NCBI GenBank assembly: GCA_963920665.1
Contig: OY987266.1
Location: 26,152,248 to 26,216,247, forward strand
Reading direction: 5' to 3'
DNA: 64,000 nt
Source of the DNA: Straminergon stramineum
Taxonomy: Eukaryota; Streptophyta; Bryopsida; Hypnales; Calliergonaceae
In this document: positions 45,606 through 57,339 of the stretch, one piece after another
Position numbering within the stretch: the first letter of the stretch is position 1
Layout of the letters: every line of letters begins with the position of its first letter
The notes under the pieces: generated by a model
What the model was told of the DNA's origin: nothing
Seen by the model: only the letters and a program-made list of their open reading frames with translations
Database searches by the model: none
Program-made: the position numbers and the translations under genes

Positions 45606-47110
45606 CAAAAAAAATCTGAATTGTAGATCCCTCAATTGTACATATTAACTTATAACGTTGTAGGAGTTTTCAAAAGTAGTGGTGTGATGTGTGAAATATG
45701 TTTTATTTTTTAATATTTGAAGTTTAGAATGCAATCATGACAATGTGATGCATATGTAGATCTTACTATCTTTTTCATTTAGGTTTCAATTCTTTTTAAG
45801 ATTTACTTTATTATGGGCTACTACACAATTGTGGATCATTGGATTATAACCTAGAGTATTTCATCAATTTTTGTTATAGAATGCATTGATAGTGTAAAAC
45901 ACCAACGTAAATATTCTAAAAGAATTTATATTATCTCATTATTCTATTACGACATTTATGGGATGATGCTCAAAATGATTTAAGTACTTTAATATAATTT
46001 TATATGATATGATGTGGACTACATTAAAGTAAGCATTTATACAATAAAAATGAAATGGAGGTTCTTATCATACATGCTTATACTTATGTATACATGTGTG
46101 CACCTTAAATTGTAAACCATCAATAAATTTATCACAACCCTAAAATATTAGGGCTTAGGTAGTGTAAAATGTGATTGACCTTCAAATATGATGAGCTTTC
46201 AAAATTCAAATACAACAATTGAGATAAGTAGGTCATACTCCAATGATTACAAGTCCGTTTCATCTCAAGACTTTTTTGCAAATGATTTTATGAGAAGGTT
46301 CATAATATCATATCTTGTAGATTATAAATTTACAATATTGATTTAATTGCTTATGTAGTTGTATAGGCCTAGGATTTTTTTAAATCTTGAACCCCCAAAG
46401 TCCTAAGCTTTTTTTTCTATCGAATATCATTCAAAATTGCCATTTCTATTGTGAAGAGCAAAAAACTTTATAAATTAACTTTATATCTAACCATAGGAAT
46501 TTGTACTAGGTTAGTATAAAAATGTATGGGAGTAATGTTATCATCTTGATAACATTAAGTGTATACATTGCATGATATTTGTATTTAAAGAAAAAAAATC
46601 TTTTATTTTGTCTTGCTATACTTGATTCTTAGGCTTTTCATTTTCTTCACTTCAAATTTTGGCACTAACGATTTTAATTTTATAATATTTTCTATTGAAA
46701 AATTTAGCTAATAAGTGAAGAATCTTGGATAAAAATTCAAAAATAAATCATTTCATTGAGATCATATTTCACAAGAGTCTTCTATAAGAGTGTAGGGCCT
46801 TTGAGACTTTAGGAATTAATTACTTTCCTTCAAAGGCATAGAAATCAATTAGAAATTGAAACCAATTAAATTGTTACAATTTTGACTTTGAATATCTTTT
46901 GCTATTAGCCAAAAAGTATTGTTGATATGGTAAACTTGTAAAAAACCACCAATGTAAAACTAAATTCCTTTTAATTACACATCCATTTGAATTTTTTGTT
47001 TACAAATCAAATGATTTTCCAATGAAGAGGCTATTTGGTGACACTTTTCATAGTTGTATTGATTTAGTACCTCACTATATAACATATTACAGACATAATT
47101 TCTATAGCTT
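45606..47110. other. AT-rich hAT interior, no gene seen
   Basis: Very AT-rich, with no open frame of note. No transposase fragments are visible. Confidence 0.55.
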
Positions 47111-47129
47111 TCTTCATTCACCATGCATT

Positions 47130-47560
47130 GCATGCTCTACCCGTCCGCTCATCTGCCTACCTCTACAAAGTTAAAAATACCTCTCCCTCTCACCCTCTCC
47201 CTTGTCTACCCATCCGCTGTGGGTCAACCTCCACCAAATTGAAAACACTTCACTCTCACGCCCAACTCTCGCTCCCGCCTTCCTCCCCGTTTGCCCGTCC
47301 GCCGTAGGCCAACCTCCACCAAATTGAAAACACTTGACTCTTGCATCCAACTCTTGCTCCCGCCTTCCTCCCTATCCGCCTATCTGCCCATCCGCTTGTC
47401 TGCCCATCCGCCTATCTACCCGTTCGCCAGTCCACCATAGGTTGAATTCCACCAACTTGAAAACACATCACCCATGGCCCCTTGCGCTTGCCTCTCCTTC
47501 CTCCCTTTCCTCCCCGTTCGCCGTCCGCATGTCTGCATTCACTGTCCCCCTATCCGCCTA
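47130..47560. repeat. Pyrimidine-rich degenerate tandem in hAT right arm
   Basis: A block with CCAACCTCCACCAAATTGAAA recurs about three times at intervals of about 86-140 bp, separated by CGTCCGCC words. Open frames here arise from the C-rich composition and are not genes. Confidence 0.7.
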
Positions 47561-47574
47561 GTGAACAAGAGGGC

Positions 47575-48050
47575 AAACAGCAAGGCGGACGCCCATGTTT
47601 TGAGGTGACAAACTTCTTTTGACATTTCTGATTAGAGATTTTTTATTTTGGGGGATTGTGATATACCATTGGAAAGGTATTTCCAAGACCTTTTCAACGG
47701 TATATTACACGCTCCAAAATTCTAAAAAACGAATTCGGAAATTGCAAGTGAAAGTTGCTGCGACTATATAGTGAGCGACCGCCGTGCTGATTGCCTGTCC
47801 GCCCGTTCGCTTGGCGGACGGGGGCGGGGCGGACGGGCGGACACCAAGGCGGACCCCCATGTTTTGAAGCAACAAACTTCTTTTGACATTTTCGATTAGA
47901 GATTTTTGATTTTTGGGGCGTGTGATATACCATTGAAAAGGTATTTCCAAGACCTTTCCAATAGTATATTAGACGCTCTAAAATTCTTAAAAATAAATTC
48001 GAAAATTGCAAGTGAAAGTTGCTGCGACGACACCCTAAGCGTCCGCCTGT
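47575..48050 (-). repeat. hAT subterminal modules 3 and 4 (inverted)
   Basis: Two inverted copies of module 1: about 47575-47790 and 47849-48050. Both contain the ATACC(A/T)TT(G/T)(A/G)AAAGG region and GGCGGACNCCCATGTTTTGA at their left edges. With modules 1 and 2 they give the element a two-plus-two mirrored end structure. Confidence 0.85.
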
Positions 48051-49300
48051 CTGCTCGACGGATGGGATGGCGGATGGGATGGTGGTCAGGGGCATGGACG
48101 GGCAGATGGGATGGCTGACGAGGTCGCGAACGGGGTCGCGGATGGGCGGACGTGATAGTGGTCGGGGTGGACGGGCAGGGGCGGACGTTTAGGGCAAACA
48201 GGCGGACAGAATCGTCGGTCGGGGCGGAGGGGCGGACGGTGGGAACGTCTACTAGTCCGCTTGTCATCGGACATTGTGGACCCCACGTCTGCGTCCGCGT
48301 CTGGGACATCTGCACGTCCTGTCAACCCTGCAATTGTTGCCAAAATCATTACTACAAAATGACTAACGAGTGATCTAAAATTTTTCATGTCATTTGAAAA
48401 CGCCTATCAACGCTTGCCACATCATTCCTACATCAACCAACCCAAACTTCCACATGTACAAACCATGTCAACAATTATACTTGTTAGGTTAGTGTCGTAC
48501 ACACATAGGAGCGTAAGCATCCTTACAACACCAAAATGTCGTAAAATGACTCGAAGTATCGTCCCAAGGGATTCTAGAATGTTGCTACAAGCCGAGATTG
48601 TCTATATTATCTACTTAACCAACCCTTCCACTTTTCTTTCTCTCTTCCGGATCTCTATTTTTCTAGAATCCAATCTAGACCTACTCCTTTCCGGAATCCA
48701 GTTCCATCCTTTCTCACACAATGGTTTTCTATTCCTCTGTTTTATCCTCAAAGGGTCCGCCTTTAATCTTGTAGAGGGGTAGGGACTCACCACTCATATT
48801 CCTCATACTCTCTTCTCTCTCTAACTACACAAAACACACCTGACAGTATATTGTAATAGATAGAATACAAAAGTACCTTCACAACTTCCCAGATGGCCAA
48901 TCCGACAGACAAGTCACTTAGGGCCATATCTAGCCTTTTCCACTACAATGATAGATCAACAACAACCGGAACCTATGGAGGATTGTTAGTCGTTCACTAA
49001 ACTGATCCTAGGGTTTGGTAGACCTTCCGAAGAATAGGATGGGGATTTTTCTGCTAGCAGTTGCTAATCTCCGTACAGAACCCTCCTTGGTATTCTTGAC
49101 TCGCACCTACACCACTCCTTATTGGATTTCCATTCCAATATTTTAAAGGCACCATATGCAAGACCGTATTCACAAGCCTAAACTACGTCACAAATGTTCC
49201 CTCCAAATCAGATCCAATCACCTTAGATCCGAATTCCTCCTTTTCTCTCTTCCTCTTACACTTCAATGCTTTCACAAGCAGAAATAGCAAAGTTGGATAT

Positions 49301-51670
49301 TGTAGTCTTTTATTTCACTCAGGAACAAAACCTAAGGAAATACTTAGCGGTGGTTCTTTAATTACAGGAATAGTTAAATAGTCTATCGTTTTGTATCTAA
49401 GGTCACTTTTATGTAGGATTAATATTCATTTTTTTATAAATAAAGGTATAAAAGTTCTTTATTAATGTGTTTATGTTGTATGAATGTATTTTTTATCCTA
49501 ACCTATACGAATACCAATCCATTAACCATGGAAAAATGCTATAGACCTACAGTCACAGTCTTATACTAGAATTCTAAATGTCAAATAGTCCAGGATATGT
49601 CAAATAGTCATGGCTCTTGTTCTGTCAACTTAATCAACCCACAATACATATTTGTATAAATACATCTTCATTAATTACTTCTTCTGTTTTAGTGGAATGT
49701 CAAATAGTCTAGCAACTATTTACTAACTTAATTGCTACATGCAATATGCAATATCACAGTTAGTGATGTCAATTGGTCTTAGTATGCAGAGTATGCAAAG
49801 GTAAGAATTGAATCCTTTGATTCAGGTCAAATGGTCATTTCCGTTCTTTCTTTAGTTCACAGCTTTAATATGTCAATTGGACCAAGTCCCACAGTACACA
49901 TTTACAATTTAACAAGATTTCTATCTACTTTGTTAAATAGTCATTTGTCAACTGGTCTTTCTATACTAATTCATTGCTAATCTCATCAATCTCAAAGAGA
50001 TGGTCAATTGGTCCAAAATTCCTATACAAGATTAACAAACCAATTATACAAAAATTTTATTTATGGCAAATTGTCAAATTGATCAAGTTTCCTTATTAAA
50101 TCAAAGTAAGGACACAAAATTGCACTCCTTATTCCTGCACTTATCGAACTCACAACTTATCAATTCGTCACATCACTTTACCATAACCAATTGACTATTT
50201 GTCTTCCTTTAATCTGATTATATTGTAAATTATTCCAGTATAAATTCCCACAGACAACTTGACTACAATGACAACCAATGCCTACAGTCATAGACCATTT
50301 GACAATTGACTACAAAAAAAAAACAATTCCAGATAATTTCATCATCCCTCAATCAATATTGAATAATCACAGTTAGGTTAAATCATGGAATAACCTTAAT
50401 TTGTAAGAGACCAATAGATTGAATAACAAAATATTAATGCCAATTCCTAGCTCACATAATCACGTTAGAAATTAAGGATTGTTCATGCTCACAAGAAGCT
50501 AACACTGTCTATTTGACTTCACAAATCAGCCCATACACAGTTGATTACATCGGCTCCATCCGCCTACACTCATTAACAAATTGTCTCACTAGTTATTCAT
50601 TAACTGTAAAACCTTACAGTCTACTCATCTTCTACAATCCTCTTCTTATCTGTCTATTTGACCATATTTATGATCAAACAATTCCGCCTTAATCCGGCTT
50701 ACAAAGTTATATATTTTCTTAATTTAAATTCCTAACTCTCAAAAAATACCAATCACTGGTAATTTTGACTCCTCTCTTTCACAGACAATTAGACAACAAA
50801 CTATGACCCCATTATAACCAATCCTTGACTAATTGACTCAATTATATATGCATCCTTATTAATTAAGCTCTCACAGTTTTGACAATTTGACTTTAAATCA
50901 AAGCACCAAAATGAACTTTCACTATAAGCTTTATCCAGTTTAGTCCCACTTACCGTCCATTAGCCTTCACTGTTCACCTCTCGAAGCTCCTGTCGATTTG
51001 TCCTTCTGCTCATCTACAGACTAATTGACCTTAGTCCGCCACCGCAGTCACAAACAATTTGACAGTCACCTTCTCACCGATCTCCGATCCATTCCTGGAT
51101 CAATAATATCACTCCCTAGCTAATAGACATGCTCTCAACTTTAATCCAATCACTGGCTCTAAAAAGACAATTTGACATACTTGCACAAACATCCTTCTGC
51201 TTAAGAAGTAACAAAGACAATTTGACAAACAAAAGAAAGGAAGAAAACTACGGGAGACAAAGCCAATCACTGGCAATTGCTCCAATCAAGAAAAAATATC
51301 CTAAGCCAATCCCTAGCTAAAAGATTCAAACACACACACACTTTAAGACGAATAGATAGATTTGTATTAAAGAAATTGCACAAGTACAAAATTGGCAATG
51401 CAATCACAACAAGCCTAGAAGAGAGAGAGAAAAACGGCAGTCAATTAGTCTTATACATTTTCTTGATTGTAACTAATTGAGGCTAACCACCTAGTCTATT
51501 AGTCTTTAACTAACTTCACTAACCCTAACTGGTCATCTATTAGTCATTCCGATAACTACTTGTCTATTTGTCTTGGTTCACACTTCATTTCCGTTCCTAA
51601 TTACTTTAACTTGTCTAATTGTCTTTATCTTCAAAAAGCTCTATATTTAACCCAAAAAGTTTATCTACAG
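49301..51670. mobile_element. 2,370-bp insertion with inverted 11-bp motif arrays, TSD ATAT
   Basis: Alignment of the host LTR copy with the solo LTR at 25.75 kb shows exactly where this segment entered. ATAT is present at 49297-49300 and 51671-51674 and once in the uninterrupted copy. The ends begin TGTAGTC and finish ATCTACA(G), a 5-bp inverted terminus. The interior carries about 28 copies of an 11-bp motif. No coding is visible apart from chance frames. It does not fit hAT, CACTA or Mutator hallmarks that I know. Confidence 0.88.
49565..51625. repeat. GWC-5-GWC motif array in the 2,370-bp insertion
   Basis: The motif is GTC or GAC, five bases centred on AATT/AAAT/ATTT, then GTC or GAC. 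Examples: GTCAAATAGTC (49570, 49589, 49699), GTCAATTGGTC (49768, 50003), GACAATTTGAC (50879, 51166, 51216), GTCTATTTGAC (50508, 50651), GTCAATTAGTC (51439) and GTCTATTAGTC (51495). GTCAAATAGTC-type words dominate the left part and their complements dominate the right, so the arrays are largely inverted about the centre. Confidence 0.82.
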
Positions 51671-52479
51671 ATATACAACAGATCAATTCTTGAATATCCA
51701 CTTGGTAGCTCAGATTAAAGAAAAGAGAACAAAATACCAACTATAAGCGCTAGGATGGAATGAGAAGACAACAAATTTGCCCTCCTTCTAAAACTCAAAC
51801 AACCCAAAGGCAAAAAGTCACCCGAAAATCTAGGTGACCAACTACTAACCTCTTGAGAAATCCGGAAAGTTAGATCCTAAAAATCTGGAACCTAGGCCCA
51901 CGCTTGGAAACTCGGTTCAGTCGTTTAGATCTAAAATTCAAATCATAACTAAATGAAACCTAACTACTTAGCCTTTCGTGCCTTCTTCTGATTGTTGCCA
52001 CCTTGACTTGCTAGAGCCCGGACGGGTGCCCTCACTAGAGTCTTCCTCAGTGTTGCTTGGGTCTGAACTTTTCGGATCACTAGAGGCAAATCTTCCTCTT
52101 CAGTGCTACCTAGGTCAAATCCGAATTCCATTCTGGATTCCATTGTAGATCCTAGATCAAATCCAGATTCTGATCTAGATCAATTCTGGATTCCACTTGA
52201 ATTCTAGATTCTACTTCAATTCCGGATTCCATTTTGGAATCCAGATCAATTCCAGATTCGACTTTGGTCTAGTTACAAACTACCTGGTTTATCTTTTCAA
52301 CCTAATTATAGTAATTAAGCTAAATAGATTCTCTTTTTGTTTGTCTCACCAAGAAAATGAAAAATTCAACACTACAATAGTTCTATTTTATACTAACTCA
52401 ATCCGTTCCAAGTTTCCATCTTGTGACAATCAACTGCCCTATATAATCACATATAAACGAACTTCCACATAAATAGTTG

Positions 52480-52634
52480 GATGAGAAATAAATCATTACA
52501 AATAAATGACTACAATGTCTGAAATGACTTAAACCCTAAAATTAGACTTTAGTCATAGTTTAGTTATAAGTGTCCTAAATGACTAGGTTTGTAGTCATTA
52601 ATGCCAGTCATTTAAAGCCCTTTTTCTACTAGTG
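52480..52634. repeat. CACTA right-end subterminal repeats
   Basis: AAATGACTA, AATGACTT and AGTCATTT words recur about seven times, ending in the CACTA terminus. They match the left-end words at 39.29-39.35 kb. Confidence 0.82.
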
Positions 52635-52760
52635 TTTGAATCCCCTTAGGGTCGAAAAGTCCTAGTTGTGTGTTAAAACCACTCTACGGGTGAACCTTGA
52701 ACCCTCGTGGGTTTTTTCCATACCAAGTTTCATTCTCAAAATGCATGGAGAATGAGGCAA
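52635..52760 (+). repeat. About 62-bp tandem repeat, right part
   Basis: It continues the unit interrupted at 39267, beginning with the second TTT of the target duplication and GAATCCCCTTAGGGTCGAAA. Confidence 0.85.
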
Positions 52761-53039
52761 AGTTTAGCACCCAAAAGTAGTAAATAGAATTGAGTCAAGA
52801 AGAAGGAATGACCGGAGGGATAGGCAAGATCACCAACGGCACTAGCCCATAGCCACCCACCCCACTAAAAGTTAGATATGTGCCTTTCCTTTGTCTTGGT
52901 CCTTCCCTTAGCATAACATCCCACTAGAAATAGGAAAGAAAACATTAGACAATGGGAGGGGCTAGCAGTCCGTCTACCAAAGAGAACCAGTAGTCAGTCC
53001 ACTAGAGAGAGTTCGGATATTAGAAGAGGGGAGAGAAGG
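52761..53039. other. Spacer, nothing recognised
   Basis: No feature supported. Confidence 0.4.
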
Positions 53040-53395
53040 GCCGAGGGTGTCAACATTAAGGGCAAGGGCTGGGGGGTGTCAGGAGTTGAGGTAGGCCGTG
53101 GTGTTGACAGTTAAAGCAGGGTCTAGAGGTGTCGAAAGTTAAGGCGGAGTCCGGGGGTGTTGGGAGTAAGGCGAGGCTTGGGGTGTCAACAATAAAGGAG
53201 GGGTCAAGGGGTTCGAGAGTTAAGAGAAGGGCCAAGGATTTCGGGAGCAAGGGCTGTGGTGTCAACAATAAGGGAAGGGCCAGGAGGTTCGAGAATTAAA
53301 AGAAGGGGTCGAGGGGTTTCGAGAGCAAGGGTTGGGGTGTCATCAATAAGGGCTAGGGTTTAACAGTAAGGTCCTGGGGTTTAGCAGTTGAGGTC
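53040..53395. repeat. Minisatellite, 28-32 bp half units
   Basis: Alternating phrases GGGGTGTCAACAATAAGGG and AGGGGTTCGAGAGTTAAG repeat about twelve times with drift. The open frame read on the minus strand is a by-product of the repeat. Confidence 0.82.
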
Positions 53396-53842
53396 CAAAA
53401 AGGGAGGAGAGGGAAAGAAGAAGTCTAAGGGGAGAAGGGGGAACACGCCAAACTAACACTTGCTCGAAGACCGACCTTCAAGTGGGGAAGCCAACTCCCC
53501 GTCTCTACAAAACAACCCAAGCAAGAGAAGAATGAATGATGGATTTACAACGAAAGAAAAACCATTTGAGGGGAAGGATTGAGAGTAGATAAGGTAGAAA
53601 AACAATCCATGAGTCTTGTTTAAGCCTTTAGATTATCTTTAAGTGATTATCGCGAGGTTAGACATAAGACGTAGGAAGTAAGAGGTAGTTCAACCTTGTG
53701 GGATGCAATGTGTCGCAACACAAAGCAAGTAAATTCCATGTTATACTCACAAAAATCACTCTAGAGCATAACAAAGTGACTCTAAAGATCGAACCCACAA
53801 GATTCTGTGAAGTATTTAACTTTATTAAGCAAGTAAGCCTTA
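53396..53842. other. Spacer, nothing recognised
   Basis: Purine-rich near its left end. No feature supported. Confidence 0.4.
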
Positions 53843-54884
53843 CTAACCTCTAAACCTTTCTTCCGATCCTAGATCTAAAACCAGAAACAACCAACCACTA
53901 GACAACATCAGTCCGGATTCAGTCCTTTCCGGTTCCATAAATCGCTGGTTGGTCCAATTTAACCCAATCCCAAGACTGCACCACTTCCGGTCCTCGTACT
54001 CCTCTAGACCAATTCGTTCAGGATTGTCCGTATGTCTCCTCACTCCTATTAGGATTTATTTTGCCTCTATTGGACCATCAAAGGGGTCGCCACTTGATTT
54101 TGTGAGTCATAGGCCTACCACTCCTTCCGTGGATTATAGTGGCTGAAGGTCCACTGTCCTATTTCTTCCTCTCCTAAACTAACTCGGATCCAGTTTAATC
54201 TCTTACAACAACCCGGATAGTAATCTAGTTCGTAGGTCACACATAGACCCCCCGTACGATCCCTTCTTACTACAATGACCTTGATGCCAGTTCCTACCCG
54301 TATGAAGCTAGGTGGTCACAAGTGTACTTGTCCATTCCAACGCTTACCAGAGCTATTCCGTTTATCAATTAAGATGGTGAGACCTCTCAGAAGATCGGAT
54401 ACTCAATCGGATTTCCCACCCAGGAGATCTAGCGCGACTGAGGATACCCTCCCTATCCACCTAGCCTAACAACAAGTTTCTCATCCAGAACTCAAAACTC
54501 TAGATCTGCTAAGGCACTGAAGTCCACTCCCAATACTTCCACAACCTGCTCTCATACACTAAGGATCGGAAACTTACAACCCAAGGGGAGAAATCAATTT
54601 ACAAATTAGTCCTATACCTTCCTAACTCCACGCCATGCAACCCTGCCAAGCTTGGGAGATATACACAACACAAGAGCACATACAAAGGTACAAGAAGGTT
54701 GCAAAAAGAAAACACACCAGTACCCTTCGTAGGGACTGACTTAAATACAATCAAAAAGTACAAGTGGGCGAAAAAGCTTGCAAAAGTTCCGCTGCGACTT
54801 GGACCGGACTTTTTGGTTCCTACCTACTACTAACCGGATCAGAATAGGATCCAAATCTGTTCCTACTCTTGTTAATATTTACAC

Positions 54885-56570
54885 ACTAAGTGCCCACCTG
54901 AGATCCAATGGTGGCACTATCCCTCCTAGCTCCATTTGCTCGAAGATCTCGTTCAAGTTCCGATTCCGTTCCCCCTCTTGAGGGTTAGGAACCGAGTCGT
55001 CATTTGGGATCCGAGGGTTGAGTCCAAATTGATGGCGGTTTCGGGCGTACCGCCTAAATTCACCTTCGTTGCTGATCTCTTAGACTTGGGAGTGGCATCC
55101 TTCCCTTCCTCTACCGTTGCATCCTAAAACAAATCCGAAAGAAATATGTCCAAGAGTTGAATACCTTGAGAGTAGGTGGCTCCCGATAGTATCCGGGTAC
55201 TCTCCTCCATCCGGTCCGCCGCTTTCTGCGCCTCCTTCATTGCCGCTTCAACCTGCTCAGCAAAGTCTATGAGAATCTTGACCATCCGGGATCCGGATGG
55301 CTTCTTCTCATTGTGCACCTTCTCATCAAATAGCTTAGCCTAGGCAACGGCCATTCCAGTCTCTTCAAATGTAGCCTTCACTTGCTCCACTATCTTTTGA
55401 GCTTCATCTTCCATCGATCAAGCAGCTGCAAAGTTCTTCTTGAGTACAAGGAGTTCCGCCTTCACTCGATCCACCTCTTCCTGTAGTCTTCAGATCTCCA
55501 TCTCCTGTTTCCAAGTCTCGACCGGATCGGAGATGCAGCTTGCCACCTTCTCCAGTAGCTCTCTATTTGGCGACACTCCCACCAACTTTCCAATCCTGAG
55601 CAGGATTCTTCTATTTAGTTCCCAATCCGCTCTCACGTCGCACAAGATCTTGACAAGAGGGTTGAATGGATTGTCGGGATCTAATTCCTCCGACACGGTC
55701 TTCTCAACCTCCGGTCTCTCTTTTGGGGCCAAGGTATCACAACTGGGTGGCGTCCCTCGCTTGCAAGGTGAGGTCGTCTTTTGTCGCTTGATCAGTGGCA
55801 TCAACGGCTCCTCCTCCTCTTCTGACTCGCCGTTCTCCTCAGGTTCGGAACCGGATTTGACTTCGTCATCTATTTCTGATTCTCCATACTTCAAGAGGAC
55901 TTCTTGAGCCCTCCACACCTTCTCCTCTCCTATGCTTAGGAGCTGATGGGAATGGTAGAGATGAAAGAGGTAGGGACACACGGGAGTGGCCCTACTCTTT
56001 CCAACTCTACCTACGAGCTGGATGACCAGATTGGAAATGATCCAGGCCCAGTCGACTCTCCGGTCTCCCCTCAAGGCGCCGAAAATTGTATTTGCCAAGG
56101 AGATCGTCACCCTCGTTGGCTTTTTTTGGATGCAGGATCGAAACTAGGAATTGCAAAAATTAGTGGTGCCGCTCATCGATGCAGTCCTCCATGGCGTATC
56201 CGTCCTTTGAGTTGACAATACCCTGGAACTTGCCCCGGAAAAACTCGTCTTTCCGATTCGCCATTCCCAATCCTCCTGCCTGGAAACTATACATCGTTCT
56301 TCAGACCTCTTCCATCTAGAGATGCGGAACTACTGTCATGGTGTTGTCAAACTCATTGGACAACTTTCCCAAGAGTTCTCTCACCATAACTTCCTCCCTA
56401 AAGTCCGAGGGTTTCTTTGCAAACCCCAGGCAACCCATGGAAGTCAAATCCTCCATGAGTTGGGACTTGGCTAGCTCAATAGAGGGAATAACCAGAATCA
56501 CCTTCTAGAGCTTTACCTCCACCGAGGACGTACTAGCCTGTCCGCCTCTACTTCTTCTAAGCTGTGGCAT
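54885..56570 (-). pseudogene. Gag-like protein, copy 1, broken
   Basis: The start is MPQLRRSRGGQ. The protein has a conserved globular N-terminal part (GCLGFAKKP, MANRKDEFFRGKFQG), then the longest intact block, 55490-56110, with NTIFGALRGDRRVDWAW, SRATPVCPYLFHLYHSHQLL, an acidic run, an IKRQKTTSP basic patch and PLVKILCDVRADW. A coiled-coil part (DFAEQVEAAMKEAQKAADRMEE) follows. This copy keeps Trp where copies 2-4 have TAG after KVD. Stops and at least one frameshift (near 56115) break it. It is probably a structural, gag-type protein; I do not recognise a named domain. Confidence 0.65.
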
Positions 56571-56822
56571 GGACATGAATGCGCGTTTGGAAGCCTTTTC
56601 TAATTCTACTTCACTCTCTCCTAGCTGTATGTCTCGTTCCTTACTTTCTCTCTCTGATCTCAATTGGAAATCAAAACCTTAACAACACAACTCTCGAGAA
56701 AGACACTCTCATATAGACCCAACATGGAAAGCTAAGTTACAGACGAGAGTAGGGAGCTCAGAGCGTGGAGAGCACTAAGACAAGCGAAAAATGCAAAAGA
56801 GGTTCAATTGGGCAGGCCAGCC

Positions 56823-56830
56823 TTTATATA
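56823..56830 (-). promoter_or_regulatory. TATA box, copy 1
   Basis: TATATAAA on the minus strand, about 250 bp upstream of the gag-like ATG. The same position relative to the ATG holds a TATA box in the other three copies. Confidence 0.65.
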
Positions 56831-57339
56831 GTCATTGGTCCCCTATCACCTCATCATGACCTATTCCAGATCCGGTTCCTCCACGATATCCAATCCATCC
56901 CCTATCCGGTTAGACATCCGTTCTCATCCGTTCTCTTGTTGGGACTGGATTCGAGTAAATCCCTCCACTATCTCATTTTCCTTCTCTATTTTAGTTCCGG
57001 ATGGTTCTTTAGCTACATTCGGATACCTACTTTTGGGTTTCCGGTTAGTTTTACTAGGTAAACCAAAAATATTAAAGTTTCACGTCGCCATAGGAGCATG
57101 AAGATAGCACAAGAGCCAGCCAAGTAGTCAGACGCAGCATGAGAGTTGGTGCCATCGGAAGTTACGGTCTTGCCACTAATCATTACGATCCGTCTTCTTG
57201 AGAAGGAAAACTTACTGACACCTAGTTTGCTTATCCGGAGTGACCTAGTGGACCGAATTGGAGGACTATTGAATCTGGCTTGGACTCATTTAGAAAGCTT
57301 TGAGCATATGTAGTAGCCGCAGACAAGGTAGGAAAGGAC

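Larger units (their letters stand above)
43260..48330. mobile_element. hAT-type element, 5,071 bp, TSD CAATTGTT
   Basis: The ends are CAGGGTTGACA and TGTCAACCCTG, a perfect 11-bp inverted repeat with the CAGGG start typical of hAT elements. CAATTGTT is duplicated perfectly at 43252-43259 and 48331-48338, the 8-bp size expected for hAT. GGCGGAC/GTCCGCC words fill both ends. No transposase frame is recognisable, so it would need enzyme supplied in trans. The perfect target duplication suggests fairly recent insertion. Confidence 0.93.
48493..52428 (-). mobile_element. Minus-strand LTR copy with internal insertion
   Basis: It is a reverse-complement copy of the 24955-26570 LTR: ends TGTCGTAC at 48493 and TTGTGACA at 52428, with matching order throughout (for example CATCCTAGCGCTTATAG-like sequence near 51.75 kb). 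Without the 2,370-bp insertion it is about 1,566 bp. Flanking 5-mers (GTTAG and ATCAA) do not match, so it may be a product of recombination between copies or have lost its duplication. Confidence 0.85.
39268..52634. mobile_element. CACTA-type element, 13.4 kb with nested insertions, TSD TTT
   Basis: The left end is CACCAGTAGAAAACAAGG; the right end, inverted, is CACTAGTAGAAAAAGGGC. TTT flanks both ends, and the interrupted tandem repeat outside is restored when the element is removed. Subterminal AATGACT/AGTCATT words cluster at 39.3 kb, 42.86-43.25 kb, 48.34-48.38 kb and 52.48-52.63 kb, as expected of transposase binding sites. Removing the hAT (5.07 kb) and LTR copy (3.94 kb) leaves about 4.35 kb. 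No transposase coding is visible, so it is non-autonomous or gutted. Confidence 0.88.
53843..57090 (-). mobile_element. Gag-like family, copy 1
   Basis: Read on the minus strand it starts TGGCGACGTGAAACTTTAAT, has a TATATAAA box at about 56823-56830, a leader, a gag-like reading frame from 56570, and a 3' non-coding region (about 54.69-53.84 kb) that is homologous to 61.3-62.0 kb. The order is the same as in copies 3 and 4. I found no reverse transcriptase, so the family looks non-autonomous. Its classification as LTR-type is an inference from the TG start and tandem layout. Confidence 0.65.

Noticed and set aside
47334..48388. Several frames of 70-139 codons in the hAT right arm
   Set aside because: They exist on both strands because of GTCCGCC repeats and CT-rich sequence; no conserved protein.
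55440..55907. 155-codon plus-strand frame
   Set aside because: It is the complement of the gag-like block of copy 1; the minus-strand reading matches copies 3 and 4.
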